A stretch of 64,000 nucleotides of DNA from Rhabdophis nuchalis (GCA_039707465.1 CM077644.1:199303962-199367961), one strand, 5' to 3'. Shown: positions 12,734 to 24,878, counted from the first letter of the stretch. Made by a program: numbers and translations. Notes: generated from the letters alone by a model not told the origin.

Positions 12734-13284
12734 CTCTAGGCTGTTTTGAGTCCAGGTTTGGTTAAGCATTGCTTCTTCCCAAGTGCCCTGTGGTGATATG
12801 GGTAAAGGGCTAATACTATCATGCCTTAATCCCATCACCCTGGAGCTGAAGTGGAAAATCTTTGTTAGGTAGAATAGACTGGCTCAGGCATTTTAATGGC
12901 TCATTGGCAAAGGTGAGGGCTATTAAGAGTAAGTCTGTTTCCTAGCTAAAACAACCTTTCTCCATTTCTTATCCAGGGAAATATAACATTCTGCCTTTTC
13001 AATATTTCCCAGGATATTTCATTTTTCTAGGCGAGGGGTGGGTTTAAACTTCCTACAAGGAAAAACAAAGTCCAGGTGCCTTTTGAAAAAGCACCTTTGG
13101 GAATCAACTTTAAAATTAATTTTCTCCCAGGCCATCTCGCTTTTGCATTCTCCCTCCAAAATCTCCTGGTAATCCTCTCCCAGACTTACAGCCCCGCTGT
13201 GCCGCACCCTGATACATTTCCTCCCTTCCTTTCCTTTTCCAAAGCTGTGCTGCTCTTGTTGGAAAATGAAGTCTTCACTTAAAG

Positions 13285-13362
13285 CAGTGTTTCCCAACCG
13301 TACCAACTTGAAAATGTCAGGACTTCAACTCCCAGAATTCCCCACAGTGTTGGGAAACACTG
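13285..13362. mobile_element. Short palindromic hAT element (copy D)
   Basis: CAGTGTTTCCCAACC to GTTGGGAAACACTG, 78 bp, with inner GGACTTCAACTCCCAGAATT. The flanks ACTTAAAG and GTTTAAAG match at 6 of 8 positions. Confidence 0.75.
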
Positions 13363-13394
13363 GTTTAAAGCCAACCAGAACAGGAAGGCATGGC

Positions 13395-13652
13395 TCTATT
13401 TTTTATCTCTATGATTTCGACAGAGTCCGCTTTTTCTTCGACGTCACTTTCGTGGCGCCAGAAATGTCTTGAATCGCTGCAGTGCTTCCCGTCTATGCAT
13501 AAAGAGCTGAGCGTTGCACCCACAAACTGCATGGGAGCTTTCTCCCGGCTCGGGGAGGGGGAGGGGGTGTTCCGTCGCCGGAGAAGCGCCCTCTTTGCAG
13601 CGGTGAAGCAGAGCCCGAGGTCGCGAAGAAGGAATCTGCGCCGGTGTCTAGT
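13395..13652. promoter_or_regulatory. Second CpG-rich block
   Basis: A CpG-dense stretch between two palindromic hAT elements, including CGTCGCCGG, GAGGTCGCG and GCGCCGG. It contains no convincing ORF. It may be an alternative promoter of the former plus-strand gene or a shore of the 9-kb island. No splice pattern or transcript evidence is visible. Confidence 0.3.
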
Positions 13653-13653
13653 T

Positions 13654-13779
13654 CAGTATTTTTCCATCTTGGCAACTTTTTAAGATTTATGGACTTCCAA
13701 CTCCTAGAATTCGCCCTAAATATTTTGTGAGTTGGAAGTCCAGACTTCTAAAAGTTACCGAGGTTGAAAAAAAAACACT
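13654..13779. mobile_element. Palindromic hAT element (copy E), degraded
   Basis: CAGTATTTTTCCATCTTGGC at the left, with arms TTATGGACTTCCAACTC and GAGTTGGAAGTCCAGA facing each other. The outer right end is eroded into an A-run. Confidence 0.65.
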
Positions 13780-13799
13780 CGGCTAAAGCGACAGTTGTC

Positions 13800-15309
13800 G
13801 GTCACTACCAGCAAAAATGAGCCGCATTTCATGGTGCAATGCATTTCAAATGGAATAAAATGACATTCAGATACTTGGGAGGATTTGAACTAGGAGTCGT
13901 GATATGAAAACGAAGGGATGCAAAAAAAAAGGGGGCGGGAACATTCTTAAGCTTTGGCTTTGTCGTTTATGTTTTGCAGTGAACAAGATGGTCAATAAAT
14001 GACAACCGTTGCCTGGGCTTTTAATAATGGGGTTACTACATGTGAGGTTGAGGTTGAGGTTAAAAATGCCCTTTTCTGTTATGTGCTTTTCTGTAAAAAA
14101 AAAAAAAGAGAAAGTCAATTGGCAAATGAATCCTGATTTTTTGAAGCAGTACAGTATTCCTACCCTTGGGTCTTCCTTCATATTATAAACACTCAATGCT
14201 TTGTCATAATTTATTTTAAGATTAGATTGTAATCTGCATTTGTTTCATCTTCCTTCCTAGATTTTTTTTTATTCCCCTTATACATAATTCTGATTTACCT
14301 CTCAAATGTATCCAAGCAGTCATTTTCTGCTGAATTTGTTATCAGCATGTAATAAATTACATCCATTTGTTATGGTTGCTATTTATATAATGACCTTGTT
14401 ATTTCAAATAATATGCAACCTAAGCATTTGTGTAGGGTTTTTTTTTTAATGGAAAGTTTTCTAAGGTGCTAAATTGAAGGTTGTACTCTGTATTTTATTC
14501 TTTGGTTACTATTAGTATTGTATAATTATTTTTATTTAATGCTATATTTATATAATCTTCAGATTGTTACATCACACCAGATCTTGAAGATGTATATCAA
14601 TTCACTATATAAAGACATTCTCTTTTTCTATCAAATATATTCTATATATTGCAACATCAGCAGGCATTTTTTCTTCTGCCTTCTTTCTTTTAGGGGCAGT
14701 TGTTCAATATTATTCCTGACTATTTCTTGCTCTTTTTATAGCTAAAGCTTTTTTTGGGGGGGGGAAATCAGTGTTCCCAGAAAAATGTGAAGATGACACG
14801 CTAATTAATTGTCTCTGTACTAGGTTTCTGTATGCTTGGCATAAATTGCAGGTTTCTGAGCCAACTTTATCTGGATGATAGCACTTTGTTGCTTAATGGC
14901 ACAATGTCCATTGAAAGGATTCTCTTAATAATGTAGACATTTTAAATCCTTTTTTTCTTATTAAATATTACAATGCCATATTTCTGACTGATGTATTTCT
15001 GAAAATTGAATGATAGCAAGCTTCCTGCAAGCCAATGTATTCATAGATGTATAAAAGAAACATCAAAGAAATAGGTCCAGGGCAACTTCCAGGTGACTTT
15101 TTGATGATTTGGACAATGGTACATAGAGATTCAGGAAAAGGGGCCAGGCCAGACACCTAGTCATCAGCAGGAGAAGAAGTGGGTGAAGGTCTGTTGAGGG
15201 CAAGCTGAGACAGTGGAATGCAGGCTAGCCAAAAGGCAAAGATGGAGGAGGGGAGGAAACAGGGAGATGGAACTGAAACATCCTTGCGGTCCTAAATGTG
15301 GGTGGGCTG
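13800..15309. other. Intergenic sequence with no recognised feature
   Basis: AT-rich DNA with T/A homopolymer runs. No convincing GIN1 exon or other gene seen. Confidence 0.5.
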
Positions 15310-15444
15310 CCAAACACTTGAATTTTGATCAAGTGACTATGATACGTTGCAACCATAACTTTGGGGACCAGGCAAAAGTATAATTCAGTGCCACTGTAAC
15401 TTTAAACGATCACTTAACAATGGTCATTAAACAAGAACTATTTG
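15310..15444 (-). mobile_element. Partial copy of the CAGGTAGTCCTTGACTTA family
   Basis: The right part (CACTTAACAATGGTCATTAA followed by ACAAGAACTATTTG and TA) is the reverse complement of the left part of the 6406-6800 element. The other end is missing. Confidence 0.6.
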
Positions 15445-15912
15445 TAGACCTTCAGTTTTCTATTAGCATTCCAGAATTGGTTTATCTTACAAGAAAAAAC
15501 CTGAAGATTCTTTTAGAATAAGCCCAATATTATCCTGGGAACTTCCGTCTGAATACACCACTTCAAAGTGGATAGTACATCTATCTGAAGAGTAAACATC
15601 ACAATTATATCAGAATATTTATGAGTTAGTGTTATGCATTTTTTTGTGAATCACCTCTTGCATATTGATTTTTTACTTTTCCCCGTTAAGAAGTTGACTG
15701 TTTCTAGATGCCTTTAGGGCCCCATTAAAATATGTGGGAGAAATAGTTTGAGACAAAAATGTATTACTAATTTTCATATTTTGGATCTGCCCAATAAAAA
15801 TGTGCTTTTTCAATTACAATAAAAAAGAAATTCCTGTTCATTATATGTGAAATGTGCTGTACGTAAAATATAAAAATGAAATGGGTGTCACATATTCAAT
15901 TCTAAGAAATAT

Positions 15913-15982
<70 letters not shown>
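15913..15982. repeat. (ATC)n microsatellite, about 22 units
   Basis: Uninterrupted ATC/CAT triplets. Confidence 0.97.
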
Positions 15983-15999
15983 CATAGTTATTTAAAACA

Positions 16000-17920
16000 A
16001 TAAACATATATGTTCTTTGAAAGTAATATAATTTCTTTCCAACGTGGTAGTTTGCACTTGTCAATGAAAATGAAACAAATAAGCATTACAAGGCAAAATT
16101 CTGAAATCAATGTATTTTTGAGTGGCCACTAAAGAAAAGCTGAGCAGCTCAAGTGCAGATCCATCACTTCATAGTGAAAAGATATGATTAGCTGGAGTTT
16201 TTTAACCTTTTCATTTCATTTTTATTTTTATGGTTTTTAAAATTATTTTTCTAATGGATTATTCAGTCCAGTAAATACCTGCCATTGATTTGATGTGGAA
16301 CTATAAATGGACCTTCATTGAACACAGTTTTCAAGAGAGTTGTGAATCTTCTAAAACTAGCAAGTTGCCTGCTGGTTTTGTTTAGCTTTGAATTTTATCT
16401 GTTGAAAAACACTATTTTTCTAGTTCCTTTTCCTCAGAAAATGTTTTTGCTCATAGAACCAATATTCACCGTCTTTACTAGAAAAAGTATGTGAAGTCAC
16501 AAACTATTCGGTTCTCTAAAGGGAGTAATTTGAATTCGATGGTCCAGTTAGTGCAAATTCAGTCAGATGTGAGTTTGAATAGTCCTTCCCTTTTAAGAAA
16601 CATAAATTAGTTTCCACTCTTGGAGTTTTGCTTTTCATGAGCAGGCTTATAGAACTAAATTATGCCCCAATCCAAAAAGACATATGTGGGTCTCAGGAAA
16701 AATATATATAATTAAAGTTCATGAGTCTAGAAAGAGCTATAAACCCACTGACAAAAGCTTTGGCCTCCATCAATTCATAGATTTAAAAGGAGACAGTAAA
16801 ATTTTCCCCTTCTTTAGAGTGGTTAAAAGACAAATAGTATTTCAGTAGTGGCGTGCTCTCATGACAGTAGCATAAATATTGCAACTCATGTTTTGTGTAA
16901 TGAAAAGATGTACATCTGCCTCCATGTTATTAGAGTTATGAGAATATTTTTGAAGATTTTGAACCTACATAATTTATTAGAAGCAGTCAACAGTGCTTAT
17001 GAAAGAGGTGCCTTAAACATCAGGTATTCATCAGTTGCAACTGAATATAGTTGTTTTGAAAATATGTGCATGTTATATATCAATTATTAATAGTTTGGCC
17101 AGCACAGTTATAAACAACAGTTTCAAGTTTATTTATTCATATTTGTATCTTACATAGTGACTGTTGCTATTTCAATAGCAATATGAAGATTTTTAAAGCA
17201 TTCCTTCTATTCTTAAAGCTCAAGACTAAGCTGTTTAAATGAAGGAATGAATGTGCCATATCCTCAAACCAAGCATGAAAAAGAAATTAACAAGCCAATC
17301 AGATCTTTTCTTCTCAATTTTTTTATGGAGCACAGCTGGGAGCGAGTTGGACAATCATTTTCCAACAATTGTATTGTATAGTTGTTCAATTTGATTCATT
17401 CAGTATGTATGGACACTGTTGTATGAACTGAATGTTTTTTAGTACCATAATATAGATAAGAATGTGCTTCTTTTTAAATCCTTTGAAAAAAAGACAGTAA
17501 TTCAAATATATCATATTTCAAAATGTTTCACAGAAATCCTGATATCCACCAAATTTACAAGAAGGGAAAAACATGTTCACAAGAATTGCAACTGCAGTTA
17601 AGCAAGCCAAGAGAATAATGAAGAAAAGGCCTTTGAGATGCCAGATAAGTCTTTATCTCATAAAACAGATTGAATATACTCTGGTGGTATAATTTTATTT
17701 GATGCAGTCCTTCAGCTTTTAGTGTTAAAAATGGAGGATTAAAATACTCTTCTAAAATGGCCAAAATGTAATAAAGCTTACCTATGCTTCCAGAGTCTAT
17801 AGTAAAAATGTGTTCCCATCTTTGGTCCCATTTTTGGAACTAGTTGTATACCCTACATAGCTCTCCAATTGCCAGTTATTGATGAAGAAAAGGAAAAGCA
17901 ATGGACCATTTCCATAGGTC
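16000..17920. other. Interval between promoter block and GIN1 remnant, nothing firm
   Basis: Further GIN1 exons would be expected here if they survive. I saw only short resemblances that I do not claim (see rejected list). No repeat ends are visible. Confidence 0.5.
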
Positions 17921-18698
17921 CATTGGCTTAAGATACAGAAGGATCTAGATAGGCTTAAGATACAGAAGGATCTAGACAAACTTGAACATTGGGCACTGTC
18001 TAATAAAATGAAATTCAATTGTGAAAAAAGTAAGGTCCTACATATAGGCAAGAAAAACCAAATGCACAAGTACAGTATAGGTGGTACCTTGCTCAATAGT
18101 AGCAACTGTGAGAGGGATCTCGGAATCCTAGTGGACAACCATTTAAATATGAGCCAGCAGTGTGCAGCAGCTGCCAAAAAAGCCAACACAGTTCTAGGCT
18201 GCATCAACAGAGGGATAGAATCTAGATCGCGTGAAGTGTTAATGCCACTGTATAGTGCCTTGGTAAGGCCACACTTGGAATACTGCATACAGTTTTGGTC
18301 GCCACGATGTAGAAAAGACGTGGAGACTCTGGAAAGAGTGCAAAGAAGAGCAACCAAGATGATTAGAGGACTGGAGACTAAGACATATGAAGAACGGCTG
18401 CAGGAACTGGGTATGTCTAGTTTGATGAAGAGAAGGACCAGGGGAGACATGATAGCAGTGTTCCGATATCTCAGAGGGTGCCACAAAGAAGAGGGAGTCA
18501 AACTTTTCTCCAAGACACCTGGGGGCAGGACAAGGAGCAATGGGTGGAAACTAACCAAGGAGAGAAGCAACTTAGAACTAAGGAGAAATTTCCTAACAGT
18601 AAGAACAATTAACCTCTGGAACAGCTTGCCTCCAGCAGTTGTGAATGCCCCAACCCTGGAAGTCTTTAAAAAGATGTTAGACAGCCATTTGTCTGAAA

Positions 18699-18880
18699 TG
18701 GTATAAGATTCCTGCCCATGCAGGGGGTTGGACTAGAAGACCTACAAGGTCCCTTCCAACTCTGCTATTGTATTATTGTATATTTCATATGGTATAAGAT
18801 TCCTGCCCACGCAGGGGGTTGGACTAGAAGACCTACAAGGTCCCTTCCAACTCTGCTATTGTATTGTATTGTATTGTATT
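18699..18880 (+). repeat. Tandem duplication of the CR1 3' terminus (period 91 bp)
   Basis: TGGTATAAGATTCCTGCCCA through CTCTGCTATTGTATT occurs at 18699 and again at 18790 with a single substitution in the shared body (CATGC/CACGC). The second copy runs into the ATTGT array. Confidence 0.93.
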
Positions 18881-18931
18881 GTATTGTATTGTATTGTATT
18901 GTATTGTATTGTATTGTATTGTATTGTATTG
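18858..18931. repeat. (ATTGT)n microsatellite at the CR1 tail, then a G-run
   Basis: About 15 pentanucleotide units that continue the short CR1 3'-terminal repeat, ending at a run of 8 G. Confidence 0.95.
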
Positions 18932-18939
18932 GGGGGGGA

Positions 18940-20084
18940 TTTGCTGGAGATGGCTATTAGCATTGGGAAGCCATGTCAGGGAATTGAGTGATCATCTGAT
19001 CTGGATGTTAACAATGAGAATTTTTTAAAAGTTACAATGGCAGCAAGAAGCTAACAGTTGGTATTCTATCACCTAGTGATGTCTTCGTTTAGACAGCAAT
19101 TGAGATGAACTGCCAGCTAGCAAAGCTGCCTGGAGTTGGCCTATGACAAAATGCCCATGAGCCAGCTCACTATCAGAATTGGAATGACTGACATTGTCAG
19201 GTAGGAAGATCTTGACAGTGAGAGATTTAAATGGAGAACAGGAGATCCAGCAAGATAGGAAAATGAAGCATAAGCAGCAATATGGGTCCTCTGGATCATT
19301 CCAAAGTTCAAGAAATTTGTCAAGAGGGAGTTGATCTTCATTCCATTGGAAGAGACAAAATTATATTAGTTTACACAGTGAGCTAGTTAGTTTAGCAGAT
19401 TCTCAAGGATTGGACGAGTAGAAGGCAAAGAAGAAAAGGGACAGCTGGGATAGAAGGACCAGCAGTGCATTCTGCAGTCTATTCAAACCCTTTTATATGC
19501 TTTTATCTGGAATTCATAATATTTGGAACCTGCATGAAACAGCAAGAAGTTTCTGAAGGGCAATTAGATTTATTTATTAGATTACAAAAATCTGCATGTT
19601 ACCTGTTTGTGCTTAAACATGGATTTATGATAAGAGTTTTTAATAATTTCCATATGGAGGAAGTCAAAAATGTTATATGAAAAAAAATGAGTGGTACTTC
19701 TTGCACCATTTTTTCAGCAGAGAATTGCAAGTTATTCTCTATGCACTACATCCGACATAGATATAAGTTTAATTCTTGGCAAATGCTCAAAACCAGGAAT
19801 CTTTTTATACATTAAGTACAGCAACATCATCTAAAGGAATTATTTTAGGCAGAAAATAACTGAGACTAATCAGTTATTTAGACACATATAACCAAGAACA
19901 AATGTATGTTTTACACACACACATAATGAAACAGAATGATTGCATCAAATTTATATGTATCATATATTCTGAAATCACATGTAAATCTCTGTATACCGTC
20001 TGTCAAAATAGACTAATTAGAAGATTCCTTAGTTTCTTAGAATTTGAAGAAAATAGATATGGATCCAGAGAAGGAACAAGGCTC
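18940..20084. other. Sequence between CR1 and GIN1 remnant, nothing recognised
   Basis: Unique AT-rich DNA. The stretch immediately left of 20085 may still belong to the decayed GIN1 exon, but alignment is lost. Confidence 0.45.
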
Positions 20085-20325
20085 ACATTTAAAAAAAAGC
20101 CTGAGCAGTTGAATCTTTTTCTTCCCTTAAAGCTAAACATGATGTCCTTGGACAAAATAAAACAAAACAGTGGAAAGATGAGTGCTTCCATCTTTCCATC
20201 TGAATAGGTTGGCTTCCTGCATTATAGACTACATCACCCATAATGAATGTGCAATACTCAAGAGATGTTGCAGGTTCAGGATTGAAATGATGCATCAGAA
20301 TATCTCAAACCATCTATAAAAGTAT
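20085..20325 (+). pseudogene. GIN1: Decayed GIN1 exon (integrase-derived gene), multiple frameshifts and a stop
   Basis: Collinear but broken similarity to the C-terminal third of vertebrate GIN1, a gene domesticated from a Ginger-type transposon integrase. In order: K-K-K-P-E-Q-L-N (20089-20115), matching K-K-K-P-K-Q-L-N; in another frame H-D-V-L-G-Q-N-K and Q-W-K-D-E-C-F (20138-20191), matching H-E-V-L-R-Q-R-K and W-W-K-D-G-R-F; back in the first frame S-E-stop-V-G (20199-20213), matching S-E-W-V-G with TGG changed to TAG; in the third frame C-I-I-D-Y-I-T and C-A-I-L-K-R (20218-20265), matching C-V-I-D-Y-I-T and C-A-V-L-R; and finally Y-L-K-P-S-I-K (20301-20321), matching H-L-K-P-Y-I-R. At least three frame changes and one stop rule out function. 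Position and strand (convergent with PAM) fit human synteny. The comparison is from memory of the human protein. Confidence 0.85.
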
Positions 20326-21671
20326 CATGTAATCAAAGTAAAAGTTGTTGTTTCTGATTCTTTGGGTGGGGGAAGAGTTTTATTATAGAACAGTGTAAAT
20401 AAAAAGCCAATTCTGCACCCTTTGGAAAAATAACATAGTCTGATGTTTTTGATCTTGTGCTTTTACTCTGTACCCAGTTGGCAATGCTTTTCTTCCAAGT
20501 TACTGTTTGTAAAAAAAGAAAAAAATTCCCCATGAAATTAGAGTTTTGTGTATATATGTGTGTGTAAGAGAGTGAGTGAGGGGGGGGGGGGCACAAGAGA
20601 TTAAGACACTGAAAAGATACTGTCCACAAACAGCAATTGCTAAGAGTTCTGGTTTTATTGTTATTATTGCTTTACATAATTTCTGATGACAGCACACCAA
20701 TACTAAATAAGATGTAAAAGATGCTTCCTGTCTTTATTTCTTCCTTAAATTTAAATCATTTTGTCTAATCCAGCCAGTAAAAATAATGGATTTTTGAATG
20801 CCTATGTTGGTACCTCTTAAACTATTGTATTCTTTTATTGAGGGGATGAATATCTTGATGTCAGTAAGTACTTCATAGAGGAGGTTTTTGATTTATTTTT
20901 TGTACTACTTCAGAGAAGATTATAGAAATATTTAATTTTAAATACCAGCTTAGTTGTGATAGATTCAGCAATTTCATTTTTCTCTTGTGTTGTTTCATTC
21001 CCTTTAAATTAGTAATGAATCATTGAACATGATCATTAGAAAGAAGCCAAATAGTAGCATAGTTTAAAGATCTATTTGCAACACAGAATGTGTGTATTTT
21101 TGCAGGCTTAACTATAAAATGTACTAGTGAATTATTTATTTATTATTTTAGAAAGAAGCTTCTCCGTGGTCAGTTTAATTGCTAGGAGTCTTAAATGAAT
21201 AAATGTTCTCTTCATTTATTTCTGTTAAGAAATAATGAATATGCAGTTACATAATTAAAGGAGGAGAATGTGTGAAAATATGTTATAGAAAACGAATGAT
21301 TTTGGCTTTTGATAACATACAGTTTGCAGTGCATCGGCAGTCATTACTTTTACTATGTACAAGTGCTTTCCAGATAAATTTCCACATATCAGTCTTTTTT
21401 AGTTTGTTTCCAGTTTTTAATGGAAACATCTAAGATTTCTTGTGCCCGCCATTAAATGAAAGAAAGAATTGTCTGTCCTGCTTTATTGTTCTTGCTGTTT
21501 TTATATGAAATGTAATATATGTTTGGGGATTTGGTGTTGTTGGGGATTTTTTTGCTTTTGTTTTTGTAATTTAGAGGCCTTTATCATACTTACTGCCAAA
21601 CTAAAGCACAGTCAGTGGAATTTCTATCTTGTTAATATTTATTATGAGATAAATATATCTTTAATATAGAT
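20326..21671. other. Sequence after the GIN1 remnant, nothing recognised
   Basis: A G-run lies at 20580-20591. The last GIN1 coding exon would be expected downstream of 20325 but I could not find it. Confidence 0.45.
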
Positions 21672-21797
21672 CAGGGGTGTCAAAACTGGCGGCCTGCAGG
21701 CCGGATGCATGATGCATAGGCCACGGCCACCCCAGCTCCATGAATGGGAAAAACATTGTGAAATGTCACATGACGAATGCCACGAGTTTGACAACTG
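21672..21797. mobile_element. hAT-type miniature element (126 bp)
   Basis: CAGGGGTGTCAAAACTGGCG to GAGTTTGACAACTG; the ends are inverted repeats of a motif widespread in reptile genomes. The target duplication is not clear. Confidence 0.7.
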
Positions 21798-22354
21798 TTA
21801 TGTAGATCTTTGCATGTTGCGGATAGCAGCTATGTCTGACAAAATGCCATCATGGTTGACCATGACTACGTTGCTTCATTGGAAACATCCACAAAGCAGG
21901 GCAGAGCAGAAGTATTCTCTTCTGCCCATGGTACTGTATATCCTTCCTGAGGAAGGATCTTTTTTCAGAGTGTAGAAGTACTTGGGATTTGCACATCCAA
22001 ACTACAGCTTTGAATACCAAGCAATGATCTGCATTTCTTTTGAATTTATACGAAACCAGAATAAAATATGGTTTCTGAACTTGTCAGTTGAAAGTAAATT
22101 ACTAAGTCTTTGTTTACTCTTCTGAAACGTTCCCAGAAATAGTAACTGTGCTTGCAGATTCTGTCCAGAACCATCAAGGGATAAGAATATTGGTAAGTTC
22201 CTTTGAAAAATAAATATCAATATTTAAAGATTCCCAAAGAACACACAAACACCTAAAACACACCAATATGTCTGAATTTGTGGTACTTCAGTTTTAAAAA
22301 AAAATCTATTTCTATAAAATATGCCAATAGAGCAGATTATAGGTGTCCATTGAC

Positions 22355-22452
22355 ATACCCAATTCCAGCAATTGTTCTTTATATATTTTAGCCTCCAATC
22401 CTCTAATCATCCTTGTTGCACTTCTCTGCACTCTTTCTAGAGTCTTTTTTGA
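22355..22452 (-). mobile_element. Short CR1 fragment
   Basis: The reverse complement encodes pieces of the same CR1 C-terminal segment as at 18.3 kb (the E-R-V-Q-R ... T-R-M-I-R-G region, seen here as CCTCTAATCATCCTTGTTGC and CACTCTTTC on the plus strand). Confidence 0.7.
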
Positions 22453-23065
22453 CATTGTGGTGAATATATTCAGGTCTGAAGCAAAGGTTTACAACCCAAG
22501 AGAAAACATTCTAAGAGAATTGCTCCCCCCACCCAATGTTTTCTGAGCTAAGCAACTGTTCTCAAATATAGTTCTGGAACATTTCAAGCCATCACATGAC
22601 TAATAATTGAAGAAAACTAGTAGTTGCTTTTAACCTCACTGTTCCTTTCTTAGCCTGATAAAGAATGAGAGAGAGATTTGGGGATCTTAATGTGAAAGAT
22701 AAAGAGCCAGTGAGGTAAATAATTGTTTGCAAATTCATTCTGTGTCTCAAATCCATTTCTTTAAGCACGAATCCATTTCATTTTTTTAAAAAAAGTGCAT
22801 TCCACTGAAATACACTGAAATGTGATTTTACCATTCAGAGCTATATTTCAAGAAGTTGCACATTTTTCATTTTAGATGCAGTTTCCCTTATCTTTTGGTG
22901 TTGGCCTGTCAAAAAGCTGGAAAATGTCCACCACACTCCATTCTTCCACGGCCTCCAGAAATGGCATGAAAGCCATGCACTCATGGAATTGACCCTGCAA
23001 CCCAGCAGTCTCCAGGATCTGCTGCATGCTGCTTACCTTTAGGAAGCATTTTCTTTCTGTTGACA

Positions 23066-23345
23066 GACTCCTGTGGGGGTCTAGGACAACTCATCACAGC
23101 CAACTTGTGTCAGGACAATTCACCACAGGACAATTCAATGCTGTATTAATAATTTGATTTAGGTGTTTTTATTATTTGTGACCACGTTTTCATTGAAATT
23201 ATTTTAACTGTTACATTTCTGGATTGACTTTATTTTATTATTATTGGCCACGGTTCCATCAAAATTAATTTAACGTTTGTATTTGTTGAATAGTCCTGCG
23301 GCAAATTGGTCGTCGTGAGTTGGCCACGGCAAGCTGTTCCATTCC
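23066..23345. repeat. Probable dispersed element with AGGACAA / TTGTCCT ends
   Basis: Repeated CAGGACAATTCACCACAGG-like motifs on the left and TAGTCCTGCGGCAAATTGG on the right suggest a degraded inverted-repeat element. Boundaries and class are uncertain. Confidence 0.35.
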
Positions 23346-23349
23346 ATCC

Positions 23350-24125
23350 TGTGGCCTGCCTCAGGCTCTTTGGGCCACACAAGGCCTTTGTTCTTAAAGC
23401 AACTTTGGAGAACCGCAAAAAGGAAATGGTCTTCTGAAACTTTTCAAAACTGTGTAAAAGTGCGTCGCGTTCTCATTAGATTTTTTGGAGGCTCCAGAAG
23501 CAACATGAGAGCACAGACCTTTCATGCAGTTTCTGGAGGTTGTGCAAGAGCACTCCACATCCTTGTTGCAGCATCTGCAGCTCTGCAAAATCATGCGAGA
23601 ATGGGCCGTTTTTGAAAATAGTTGTTGGATGTTGGTGAATGCTGCCATGTCACAAAATGTTGTGGTGTGTCACGCATGTCATAGTTTCGTCATGACTGCC
23701 TGAGAGTTTTGATGTAAATAACATGTAGAAAAGACATAGAAGACACACAGCCTTATATTACTGGCTCTACATCTTTATTGTGTAATTTCAGACAGTAGGT
23801 GAGGGGGTCTGTAGAAAAATAAACCCATGGAAAATTAGAGGAATAGTCATAGTTAAACATTTGCCCTGATTTCTAGCTTTTCGGTTTCCAGGGAATATTT
23901 GCGTTAAAAAATATTCAATTACCTGCAGATTCTCATGGGCATATTATCTCACTTAGAAGTAATTTTCTATGGCTCAGGTCTTGGTCTGACATTGCTTTTT
24001 TGATTTGATGCTACTGTCCTGCTGTGAGATTTCTGGTCATCAATATCTGAGTTTGGAGATGTACAGTAGATACACTAATTCCTCATGTTTCAAAAGAAAG
24101 TAAGTTTCTATGGCAATTCAAATAT
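23350..24125. other. Intergenic sequence with no recognised feature
   Basis: No repeat end or gene recognised. Confidence 0.45.
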
Positions 24126-24198
24126 TCCATCCATCCATCCATCCATCCATCCATCCATCCATCCATCCATCCATCCATCCATCCATCCATCCATCCAT
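24126..24198. repeat. (ATCC)n microsatellite, about 18 units
   Basis: Uninterrupted CCAT tetranucleotides. Confidence 0.97.
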
Positions 24199-24878
24199 TT
24201 ATCCATCTTACACAACTGTACTTAATGCAACATTTGTCCTAACACAAATATAATAATCTGTGTTTGAATTATTATCCAATCAATTGGGATGATCATTTGG
24301 GGTAAAACTTCCTGAATTTTTTATTTTTAGCCATGCTGGGTGGGGTTGCTTGGGAGTTAATATACAAGGAAGTCTCAGAGTAAATTTGTGTCTTACCAGA
24401 GTTTATGATTAATTATTTTGTTAATAATTAATTAACAAAGCCCTGCACTAACTTGGGTCTGTTATATATGAGCAAGCATAGAAAGCTAATTTATATTGTT
24501 TAAGTAAATTGTTGAACATTTAAACCCATAACTGATAAGCAATCAAGTTTCTGGTGCATCATTATTATACAAATTAGAAAAGAAAAACACAAGATATTTT
24601 GATTGACTTTGGTGGGATTAGTAGGACAGTAAAGCTTCATTCAGTGCAAAATATAAGTTATTCTTTGTCTTCTTAACCACTAGGTGTCAATCACTCACTG
24701 AATCTCAGGGTTTCTGGTCCTTTTAGCTGAGATCAAGCATAGTGGGGGCAGCATTTAATACCACTATAGCAGTGGTGGGTTTCAAATTTTTTTATTACCT
24801 ATTTTGTGGCTGTGGCCTACTTTGTGGGCGTGGCTTAGCGGTCATGTGTACAGGCTTGACCAACTTTTAAAATCTTGT

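Larger units (their letters stand above)
17926..18931 (+). mobile_element. CR1 LINE 3' fragment with intact reverse-transcriptase C-terminus
   Basis: An open frame at 18008-18706 (232 codons) encodes the C-terminal part of a CR1 ORF2: C-E-R-D-L-G-I-L-V-D, K-K-A-N-T-V-L-G-C-I, L-V-R-P-H-L-E-Y-C, L-E-R-V-Q-R-R-A-T-K-M-I and S-L-P-P-A-V-V-N. The catalytic palm motif lies upstream and is absent (5' truncation). A 27-bp unit is duplicated in tandem at 17927-17980. The 3' terminus GGTTGGACTAGAAGACCT is present twice, and an ATTGT array follows. Confidence 0.92.

Noticed and set aside
16290..17410. Short GIN1-like resemblances: A-I-D-L-M at about 16287-16301, E-P..F-T-V-F-T-R at about 16458-16490, and F-N-L-I-H near 17386-17400.
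   Set aside because: Each is only a few residues, the spacing does not fit the protein, and flanking residues disagree. In 7 kb of AT-rich DNA such matches are expected by chance. A tblastn score for each would decide.
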